From positions 248,001 through 312,000 of the forward strand of contig NZ_CP041656.2 of NCBI RefSeq assembly GCF_007290395.2: DNA of 64,000 nt. Reading direction: 5' to 3'. Position 1 is the first letter of the stretch. Each line of letters starts with the position of its first letter. This DNA comes from Bradyrhizobium cosmicum. GTDB taxonomy: Bacteria; Pseudomonadota; Alphaproteobacteria; Rhizobiales; Xanthobacteraceae. The notes below the pieces were generated by a model. It was not told the DNA's origin, ran no database searches, and saw only the letters and a list, made by a program, of their open reading frames with translations. This document shows positions 57,989 through 64,000 of this stretch, piece after piece. Made by a program: the position numbers and the translations under genes.

Positions 57989-58759
57989 CTAGAGCGTTCT
58001 GTCTGTCGCCTCGTCGGTCGGATAGACCCCCCGCAGCACCTCCTCGAAATGCATCTTCACGGCGTCGTTGCACAGGCAGGCCCGCAGGCGCAGGCCATCG
58101 TGGTTGCGGACCAGGATCGAGCCGCGCCGCGTGTCGAGCACACCCTCGGCCTTGAACGACTGCAGCACGCGGCTGGCATAGCTGCGGCCGACGCCGAGCA
58201 ATGTCGCGAGCTGCTCATGCGTCAGCGGCACGCTGCTCTCGTCGCCGGTGCGCTCCATAGCCGCCAGGATCCACTTCGCCGTGCGCTGCTCGATCGAGTG
58301 GATGGCGTTGCAGGCGGTGGACTGGAAGATCTGCGCCAGCATGCAGTCCGCGTAGCGGGCGAAGATGTTGCGCAGCGAGGGCGAGCGAAGCTTTGCCGCT
58401 TCCAGCTTGGCGACGTTGACGCGCGCAAACGGGCCGCCGAACTTGACGCAGATGCGGGTGTAGGCCGGCAGAAATCCCTCGCTGACGATTCCGCCCACTG
58501 CGCCTTCGCGGCCGACCAGAATGGTTTCGACGTCGCGACCGTCTTCATTGGGCACGAGGAACGTCGCGAGCGCCGGTCCGCAGGGAAAGTGCACGACCTG
58601 GACATCGTCGCCGGGATTGTAGAGCAGCTCGTTGGCCGCCGCGTCGTCCACGGTGACGTGCGGCGCAAGCAGCGCGTAGTCCGCGGGGTTCAAACGTCGC
58701 AGCAGATTGTTGGCCGGCCGGTTGTCGACCTCGGTTGTCTTGCTGGTGCGCACGTCCAT
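57989..58759 (-). CDS. Crp/Fnr family transcriptional regulator
   Basis: 256 residues. A cupin-like effector domain (about 20-150) precedes a winged helix-turn-helix with HEQLATLLGVGRSYASRVLQSF (about 193-215). There is no N-terminal four-cysteine FNR cluster, and the phosphate-binding cassette of CRP is not clear, so the ligand cannot be predicted. It resembles CRP-family regulators in rhizobia of unknown signal. It ends 83 bases before the Lgt-like gene on the same strand and may control that operon. Confidence 0.87.
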   Translation of the reverse strand: MDVRTSKTTEVDNRPANNLLRRLNPADYALLAPHVTVDDAAANELLYNPGDDVQVVHFPCGPALATFLVPNEDGRDVETILVGREGAVGGIVSEGFLPAYTRICVKFGGPFARVNVAKLEAAKLRSPSLRNIFARYADCMLAQIFQSTACNAIHSIEQRTAKWILAAMERTGDESSVPLTHEQLATLLGVGRSYASRVLQSFKAEGVLDTRRGSILVRNHDGLRLRACLCNDAVKMHFEEVLRGVYPTDEATDRTL

Positions 58760-58917
58760 CGTAAATCCCCTGCTCTCCCTTGGACACTAACGAGGTCGGT
58801 TCGTCCGCTGTGTGCACAAGTGGACAGACGTCAAAACTGTTGTGTGGTGAGTTTCGTTCCGGGAACCCTCCGATGCGCTGGGCGCAGGCGTCGGACTGAG
58901 GCGGTCCTGATCGGAAA

Positions 58918-59328
58918 ATGATGCAGACCTCGATAGCCAGGATCATGATACCTGCTTCCCCGGACGGCTTGGCCGATGTCCCCGCCGATGTTCTCATCGT
59001 CGAGGACGATCCGATCATTGCGATCGACTTCGAGGATCGCCTGCTCGGATTTGGCGTCACCAGTGTGCGCACCGTGGGATCGGTGGCGCAGGCGCTGGCC
59101 GCGATCGCGGCGCGTGCGCCGGATTTCGCGCTGCTCGACGTCGAGCTTGGCCGCGAGAAGAGCTTTGCCGTTGCCGAACGGCTGACGGCCGCGCAAATTC
59201 CCTTCGTGTTCGTGACGGGCTACGGCGCCGAGACCAGCATCCCGGCCGCGTTCAAGGCGCGGCCGCGGCTGCAGAAGCCCTGCTCGAGCGACGCTCTGGA
59301 GACCGCGCTACGCAGGCGAGGCGCCTGA
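58918..59328 (+). CDS. Stand-alone response regulator receiver protein
   Basis: 136 residues forming one receiver domain. The acidic triad is Glu29-Asp30-Asp31, the phospho-acceptor Asp74 in LLDVEL, Thr100 and Lys120 in LQKP. No output domain is present, so it may act by protein contact, like CheY or phosphorelay adaptors. No histidine kinase is adjacent. It is divergent from the Crp/Fnr gene. The start could be the ATG at 58918 or that at 58945. Confidence 0.88.
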   Translation: MMQTSIARIMIPASPDGLADVPADVLIVEDDPIIAIDFEDRLLGFGVTSVRTVGSVAQALAAIAARAPDFALLDVELGREKSFAVAERLTAAQIPFVFVTGYGAETSIPAAFKARPRLQKPCSSDALETALRRRGA

Positions 59329-59362
59329 TCGGCCGTTACGGGCGGCTGAGCTCCCTCGAGCG

Positions 59363-60904
59363 TCAGGCAGTCTTCGGATCGAGTGTGATCGACCACAGCG
59401 CGACGTCGGCGCGGTCGCGCAGCGTCACCGTCATCTGGCCGGAGGCGCCGTTGATCTTGACGTGGCCGAAGAACTGCATGCCGGCGGATGGCGGCAGGTT
59501 CTGGTTGTCCTTGCCCGGCGCCTTGATGAAGCGCACCTCCGGCCCAAAGGTGTTGTCGAGCGCGTTCGGGCCGAAGGTGCCCGCATGCAGCGGGCCCGAG
59601 ACGAACTCCCAGAACGGCTCGAAATCCTGGAACTGCGCCTTGTTGGGATCGTAATAATGCGCGGCGGCGTAGTGCACGTCCGCGGTCAGCCATACCGTGT
59701 TGCTGATCGGCGCCATCTTGATGAAGCGCAGGAGGTCGGCGATCTCGAGCTCGCGGCCGCGCACCGGGCCGTCGCCCTGCGCGAATGCTTCAGATCCGCC
59801 CTTCGGCGTGTCTGAGACGACGAGGCTGAGCGGCATGTCGGAGGCGATCACCTTCCAGGTCGCGCGCGAATTCAGCAGGCCGCGCTTGAGCCATGCGATC
59901 TGGTCCGGGCCGAGGAAATAGCTCGCGGGACCGTAAGCGGTTTCAAGATTGGGGCCGTTCGGGCCGCGATAGCTGCGTTCGTCGAGCATGAACACGTCGA
60001 GATGGGGCCCGTACGAAATCTGGCGATAGACGCGTCCTGGCTCGCTGATGCTGTCACGCATCGGATACATCTCGTGGAACGCGCGCGCGCCGCGCGCGGC
60101 GAGCAGCGCGATGTCCCGCTCCTTGTAGGTCGCCGGCAGCTCCTTCGACAGCGACCAGTTGTTGGTCACCTCGTGGTCGTCCCACTGCACGAAGATCGGC
60201 ACTTCGGCATTGAAGGCGCGGAGATTGTCGTCGGTGAGATTGTATTTGTGCGCGGCGCGGTACTCGTCCAGCGTCTCGGCCACCTTGGCCTTCTCCGGGA
60301 TCGTGACGTTCTTCCAGATCTTGCCGTCGGCGAGCTTCACCTCGGATGCAATCGGGCCGTCGGCGTAGATCGTGTCGCCGGAGTGCAGGAAAAAATCCGG
60401 ACGATGCTTGCGCATCGCGGAGAAGGTGAACATGCCGCCGTCTTCCGGATTGATGCCCCAGCCTTGTCCGGCGACGTCGCCGCCCCAGACGAAGCTGACA
60501 TCGCGGCGGTCGGCGGGAGCAGTGCGGAAGCGTCCGATCACCGGCTCGCCCTCGACCGCGGTGTGCGAGAGGTCGCGGAAGCGGATCCGGTAGAAGATGT
60601 CCTGTCCGCCCGGCAGGTTCTCGATCAGCATCTTTGCGGTGAAGTCGCTCTCGGGCAGCGCGGCGATCGGCGGCAGCGCGCGGGCGTCCTTGAACGACTC
60701 CGTCGTCGCCACGTCGACCAGCATCTGCGCGGGCCTGTCGGCGCGCGCCCAGACCACGCCGCCGTCGACGGTGACGTCGCCCGACTGAACGCCGTGTGTC
60801 ACCGCCGGCCGGTCCGCCGCACGCGAGAGATAGGGCATCGCGATCGCGCCAAGCGCCCCGGCGCTGGTGGTGAGGAAGCGGCGGCGGGAGAATTTGATCT
60901 TCAT
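59363..60904 (-). CDS. phoD: PhoD-type alkaline phosphatase
   Basis: 513 residues. A twin-arginine signal (SRRRFLTTSAGALG) sends the folded enzyme to the periplasm. After the PhoD_N beta domain (about 32-130, RVTHGVQSGD-like), the metallophosphatase domain has WGGDVAGQGWG, HSGDTIYAD and FVQWDDHEVTNNW, which bind Fe and Ca. It releases phosphate from phosphodiesters and monoesters. No Pho box was recognised in the short leader. Monocistronic. Confidence 0.9.
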   Translation of the reverse strand: MKIKFSRRRFLTTSAGALGAIAMPYLSRAADRPAVTHGVQSGDVTVDGGVVWARADRPAQMLVDVATTESFKDARALPPIAALPESDFTAKMLIENLPGGQDIFYRIRFRDLSHTAVEGEPVIGRFRTAPADRRDVSFVWGGDVAGQGWGINPEDGGMFTFSAMRKHRPDFFLHSGDTIYADGPIASEVKLADGKIWKNVTIPEKAKVAETLDEYRAAHKYNLTDDNLRAFNAEVPIFVQWDDHEVTNNWSLSKELPATYKERDIALLAARGARAFHEMYPMRDSISEPGRVYRQISYGPHLDVFMLDERSYRGPNGPNLETAYGPASYFLGPDQIAWLKRGLLNSRATWKVIASDMPLSLVVSDTPKGGSEAFAQGDGPVRGRELEIADLLRFIKMAPISNTVWLTADVHYAAAHYYDPNKAQFQDFEPFWEFVSGPLHAGTFGPNALDNTFGPEVRFIKAPGKDNQNLPPSAGMQFFGHVKINGASGQMTVTLRDRADVALWSITLDPKTA

Positions 60905-60942
60905 GGCAATTCTGTTTCGAGGTTGAGCTTGCAGGGTGCGCC

Positions 60943-61043
60943 GTCATTCCGGGGCGCGCCGTCAGGCGCGAGCCCGGAATCCATTCCTCCAAGCGTGCGG
61001 CGTGAGATGGATTCCGGGCTCGCGCTTTGCGCCCCGGCATGAC
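60943..61043. repeat. Extragenic palindrome (CGTCATTCCGGGGCGC family)
   Basis: cgtcattccggggcgcgccg at the left and tttgcgccccggcatgacg at the right are inverses, with ccggaatccattcc and gatggattccgggctcgcg inside. It is just upstream of phoD on its 5-prime side. Confidence 0.8.
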
Positions 61044-61078
61044 GGAGAAAGCTATATTAGGACAATGTGACGCGGCGG

Positions 61079-62524
61079 TTACGCGTTGCCGGCGGCCCTG
61101 AATTGCGGGCCTGTGCGCTGCGGGTTTTGCGGCATGGTGAACAGCACCGCCTTGCGGTCGGCAACGGCCGCGTGGAACTGATCGAGCACGATGTTGAAGG
61201 CTGTAAGCGCACCCTCTTCAATCGCGCCGTGATCGTAGCAGCGCAGCGTGTCGCGCAGGATCTCGTCGGCTTCGGTCTGCATCTGGTCGAGCTCGTCCGT
61301 CGTCTCGCTCTTGCGCGCCGCTGCGATCATGTCGAACAGGCGCTCGCGCAGATGACTGTTGTTGTCGCGCTCGTCCTTCTTCAGATAACCCGCGAACCAG
61401 GCGCCGATCGAGCCCATCGCGGAGAGCGCCATCAGGCTCCACCAGATGTAATCGCTGTATTTGTCGAGGAAGGTCTTTTCCTCGCCGTCGACAAAGGCGG
61501 CGGCACCGGGATGCACGGGAATCACCGCATCCTTGTCGGTGTCGGGCGTCTCGATCTTCGCGGCCAGCGGGAATTCCGTCACCAGCTGCTGGCGCACCGC
61601 AAAGAGCTGCCGCGTGAATGCCGCGACCGTCGTCTCCGACAGGCCTTTGCGCGCCACGATGTGGTGCGAGAAGCTGATGGTCTTGACCTCGTCGTCCGGC
61701 CGATCCGGCGAGCCGCCGAAGGTGCCTGCGGGAATCTCCGCGGCCTCGTAGACCGGATGGTTCTGCGCGATCGCATCCGCCGAATCGATCGCAAGGAAAT
61801 TCGGCGTGCCGACATCCTTAGCCGAGGCGGCGATCGCATCCGCGGTGATCTTGCTGTTGACGGGGCCGGCCGCGAGATAGGCGTCGGCCTTCTGGGCCTT
61901 GATCGCCTCGGCGGCTTCGTTGGCCGGGTATTGCACGATCTCGACCTTGGCGGGATCGACGCCGTATTGCTGCAGGATCACCTTGAGCAGGTTGACGTTG
62001 GCCTGGGTGCGGCCGACCACGCCGATGCGATGGCCGGCGAGCTGCGTGATCTTGGTGATCTTCGCGCCCTTCTTCCTGCCTTTGGCGGGCACGGACCAAA
62101 GCACCACGACGTTCTTGCGCAGGGTCGCGACCGCCTGCGCATTCTTGGGCACGTCGACGTCGCCGCGCACGATGGCGAGATCGACCTTGCCTTCCGCGAG
62201 CGCATCGGCGCTGGCGGTGGCGCCGTCGGTCTGGACCGGGCGCAGTCGGACGTAGCTCTTGTGTTGCGCGAACCCCTGGGTGAGCGCCTGCACGACCTTG
62301 ACGTCGTCGCTGTTGGCAGGACCGACCGCGATCTTCAAAAACACCGGCCGCATGGCGAAGTAGTAGCCGCCGACCAGCGCGCCGATGATGGCCAGCACCA
62401 GCGCCAGAGACACGAGTGCCGTCTTCCGCGCCGCGGATCGCGGCGAAGGCGGAGAGGGCGTTTCGGCCAGGTCCAATCCCCCGGTCATCGATCTCCCAAA
62501 CAGGCGCTTCAGGCTCAGTTTCAT
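61079..62524 (-). CDS. Membrane-anchored TAXI-family solute-binding protein
   Basis: 481 residues. A cytosolic N-terminal tail, then a membrane helix (about 33-55) and a periplasmic TAXI domain (about 60-340, with VGPANSDDVKVVQAL and GRTQANVNLLKVILQQYG). A second helix (about 352-375) leads to a charged helical cytosolic domain of about 105 residues (KKDERDNNSHLRERL). TAXI proteins normally deliver ligand to TRAP permeases, but no DctQM genes are here. The membrane anchoring and cytosolic domain suggest a sensor or scaffold role (inference). Confidence 0.82.
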   Translation of the reverse strand: MKLSLKRLFGRSMTGGLDLAETPSPPSPRSAARKTALVSLALVLAIIGALVGGYYFAMRPVFLKIAVGPANSDDVKVVQALTQGFAQHKSYVRLRPVQTDGATASADALAEGKVDLAIVRGDVDVPKNAQAVATLRKNVVVLWSVPAKGRKKGAKITKITQLAGHRIGVVGRTQANVNLLKVILQQYGVDPAKVEIVQYPANEAAEAIKAQKADAYLAAGPVNSKITADAIAASAKDVGTPNFLAIDSADAIAQNHPVYEAAEIPAGTFGGSPDRPDDEVKTISFSHHIVARKGLSETTVAAFTRQLFAVRQQLVTEFPLAAKIETPDTDKDAVIPVHPGAAAFVDGEEKTFLDKYSDYIWWSLMALSAMGSIGAWFAGYLKKDERDNNSHLRERLFDMIAAARKSETTDELDQMQTEADEILRDTLRCYDHGAIEEGALTAFNIVLDQFHAAVADRKAVLFTMPQNPQRTGPQFRAAGNA

Positions 62525-62675
62525 CTTGGCCGGCGATTTACGCCCGCAATTGTAGCAAATTTCTTGTCCGGCGGGGTTACATCTCCGTCATGGTTAGCGG
62601 ATGGACGAAATCCCGGTTGAACCCGGGCCCTACGCACGGTGTTAGGGTAAAGTTCCCCTGAAAACGGAGGCTATC

Positions 62676-62978
62676 ATGGCAGAGCGGCTGACGGCGGACT
62701 CACGCAAGCAGGCACTGGGCGCCATCCCGGGCTGGACTGACATTCAGGGCCGGGACGCCATCGGGAAAACCTTTGTCTTCAAGGATTTCAACGAGGCTTT
62801 CGGCTTCATGACCCGCGCGGCGCTGGTTGCCGAGAAGATGGACCATCACCCCGAATGGCGTAACGTCTACAAGACGGTGGAGGTGGTGCTGTCGACCCAT
62901 GACGCCGGCGGCGTCACCAAGCTCGATATCGCGCTCGCCCAGGCCATGAATGCCTTCGCCAAGCTGACACCAGGCTGA
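62676..62978 (+). CDS. phhB: 4a-hydroxytetrahydrobiopterin dehydratase
   Basis: 100 residues, the standard PCD/DCoH size. The catalytic His57 and His58 of EKMDHHPEW and His75 of VLSTHDAGG are present, with the Asp84 in the TKLD end. It recycles the pterin cofactor of aromatic amino acid hydroxylases, or supports molybdopterin enzymes in bacteria lacking them. CGGAGG at 62665-62670 is a strong ribosome site. Divergent from the TAXI gene. Confidence 0.92.
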   Translation: MAERLTADSRKQALGAIPGWTDIQGRDAIGKTFVFKDFNEAFGFMTRAALVAEKMDHHPEWRNVYKTVEVVLSTHDAGGVTKLDIALAQAMNAFAKLTPG

Positions 62979-63066
62979 CATCTTGCGGAGAGCGGCCGCC
63001 TCCCCATGTTGTGATCAGCGCTCGCTGCGGCCATCGGCCGCCGGGCCGAACGGAGAGTCTTGGACC

Positions 63067-63453
63067 ATGGCAGCCGAACACAGCGTCGGTTTCGAGCCGG
63101 CCGATCGGCTCGCGGAAGATCGCGAGAGCGTGCGCCGCCGCTTCTGGCGCAAGCTGAAGCGCGTCGCTTCGCAACTGCCCTTCGCGGAAGATCTGCTCGC
63201 CGCCTATTACTGTGCGTTCGACCGGCAGACGCCGCGTCATGTCCAGGCGTCGCTGCTGGGCGCGATCGCCTATTTCATCCTGCCGTTCGATTTCGTCCCC
63301 GACGTCATGCCGATCCTCGGCTTCACCGATGACGCCGCCGTGCTCGCCACCGCGCTCCGCATGGTCGCCAGCCACATCACGTCGGAGCACCGCGAAGCCG
63401 CCCGCGCCGCGCTGAAGCGCGGGGTGGATGAGGGCGATTCGGACGTCGCGTAG
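63067..63453 (+). CDS. YkvA (DUF1232) family protein
   Basis: 128 residues. The C-terminal half carries the DUF1232 motif LGAIAYFILPFDFVPDVMPILGFTDD, which forms a short hydrophobic hairpin. The N-terminal half is basic. The family's function is unknown. The ATG at 63067 is used, since the longer frame from 62983 begins inside the preceding gene's end. It lies 88 bases after phhB on the same strand. Confidence 0.87.
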   Translation: MAAEHSVGFEPADRLAEDRESVRRRFWRKLKRVASQLPFAEDLLAAYYCAFDRQTPRHVQASLLGAIAYFILPFDFVPDVMPILGFTDDAAVLATALRMVASHITSEHREAARAALKRGVDEGDSDVA

Positions 63454-63466
63454 TTGCTTGCTGCTC

Positions 63467-63550
63467 GTCATCGCGAACGCAGCGAAGCAATCCAGACTGC
63501 CTCCCCGGAAAGAGACTGGATTGCTCCGTCGCTTCGCTCCTCGCAATGAC
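63467..63550. repeat. Extragenic palindrome (GTCATCGCGAACGC family)
   Basis: gtcatcgcgaacgcagcgaa and gcttcgctcctcgcaatgac are inverses, with gcaatccaga / tggattgc inside. It is the third copy of the family at 15363 and 51613. Between convergent genes. Confidence 0.85.
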
Positions 63551-63555
63551 AACCC

Positions 63556-64000
63556 TCACTTCTTCTCCGCCTGCGCCCGCGCCTTCTCCGCGTCCCACGC
63601 CTGGAATTGCCTGAACAGCGCCTCCCTGTCCGTATCGGTCACCTTGGCGGCCGTGGGGCTCTGCTTCAAGAACGCCTCGAAGCGCTGGCGTGTCACCGGT
63701 TCGACGCCGTGCTTGTCGAGCCATTGCTGCGCCACCGGCAATCTGTTCCAGCCGGACAGCGGCGCCGAGAGCGAGACCTCCTTCCACTTGGGATGGAAGG
63801 GCGGGTTCTGGAGCGCAGGGAATTTGGTGAAGAACGCGTCCACGAACAGCGCAAGCTTGCGGTAGCGCTCGGTGTTCGGCGCCCAATTGTAGGCCGCCAG
63901 CACCGCGGGCACCGCGATCGTGTCGACGCTCTCGCCCTCCCGGATCAGGTTGGGATAGTCCCTGGCCGTCAGCGTCGCCGGCAGATAATCGCTCTGGAGC
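63556..64000 (-). CDS. TAXI-family TRAP solute-binding protein, C-terminal part
   Basis: The frame is open from the end of the window (LQSDYLPATLTARDYPNL) to the stop at 63556, about 148 residues. DYPNLI, VDTIAVPAVLAAYNW and the LALFVDAFFTKFP segment are typical of the C-terminal half of TAXI solute-binding proteins. The true start lies outside the window, so location and any permease neighbours cannot be judged. The ATG-like openings near 63912 are internal GTG codons, not starts. Confidence 0.75.
   Translation of the reverse strand, partial: LQSDYLPATLTARDYPNLIREGESVDTIAVPAVLAAYNWAPNTERYRKLALFVDAFFTKFPALQNPPFHPKWKEVSLSAPLSGWNRLPVAQQWLDKHGVEPVTRQRFEAFLKQSPTAAKVTDTDREALFRQFQAWDAEKARAQAEKK

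Noticed and set aside
57905..58073. N-terminal extension of the Lgt-like protein to 58073
   Set aside because: The added 56 residues are arginine-rich and overlap the end of the Crp/Fnr gene. The ATG at 57905 gives a complete first membrane segment.
58853..58865. gttccgggaac palindrome in the gap between the Crp/Fnr and response regulator genes, as an operator or sigma factor site
   Set aside because: A short perfect palindrome of this composition is expected by chance in this genome, no second copy is present in the gap, and it does not fit the EcfG spacing.

Overview
The window is a high-GC, gene-dense chromosomal segment that looks like Bradyrhizobium or a close relative in the Nitrobacteraceae (Hyphomicrobiales, Alphaproteobacteria). 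The basis is protein-level resemblance and gene order: tsaD-gpsA-EVE opposite hemD / mitofilin-like (COG4223) / hemY, a DUF1674 gene beside rsmB, a CnoX-type thioredoxin beside a LonN-domain protein, and many extragenic palindromes of the kind seen in these genomes. Most of it is core or conserved accessory chromosome. I see no prophage, plasmid functions, transposase, CRISPR array or rRNA operon.

Layout. 1-7.8 kb: a cytochrome b561 tail, a LonN protein, CnoX-like thioredoxin, tRNA-Gly(GCC), an epimerase, a secreted sorbosone dehydrogenase-like propeller with a di-heme cytochrome c, a PanE-like reductase and an HCCA isomerase-like protein. 7.8-22.1 kb: MATE exporter, DUF2239 and GST around a short operator-like cluster, two MFS transporters, gamma-glutamyltransferase, purH, a heparinase-like protein, rsmB, an SDHAF4-like protein, a membrane nuclease and an L,D-transpeptidase. 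22.3-32.7 kb: acs, topoisomerase IB, tsaD-gpsA-EVE, hemD-mitofilin-hemY and tRNA-Thr(CGT). 32.8-43.9 kb: a GT-C-like membrane protein, small secreted proteins, a polysaccharide deacetylase, an MFS_3 transporter, a Tat hydrolase / P450 / class III cyclase run and a TerB-like protein. 44.1-55 kb: SDR, glutamine amidotransferase, enoyl-CoA hydratase, tRNA-Ala(CGC), yggT-DUF167-folD, ppa, GNAT, hydrolase-DCC pair, amine oxidase-like flavoprotein and typA. 55.2-64 kb: a four-gene overlapping operon (Lgt-like protein, MJ0619/Tes-type radical SAM enzyme, two small paralogous membrane proteins) behind a Crp/Fnr regulator, then a lone response regulator, PhoD, a membrane-anchored TAXI protein, PhhB, YkvA and a second TAXI protein cut by the window end.

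The strongest candidate for something undescribed is the 55.2-57.9 kb operon. An Lgt-family membrane enzyme is translationally coupled to a radical SAM protein whose cysteine pattern matches the family that includes archaeal tetraether synthase, followed by two tiny paralogous membrane proteins. This suggests a lipid or lipoprotein acyl-chain modification.

A second theme is possible cAMP control. Three intergenic regions carry CRP-type palindromes (one perfect TGTGA-N6-TCACA, one tandem pair 30 bp apart, one 9/10 match). They lie upstream of two genes for small secreted proteins and a glutamine amidotransferase. The same window encodes a class III cyclase with intact catalytic residues and a Crp/Fnr-family regulator. 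The link between them is inference.
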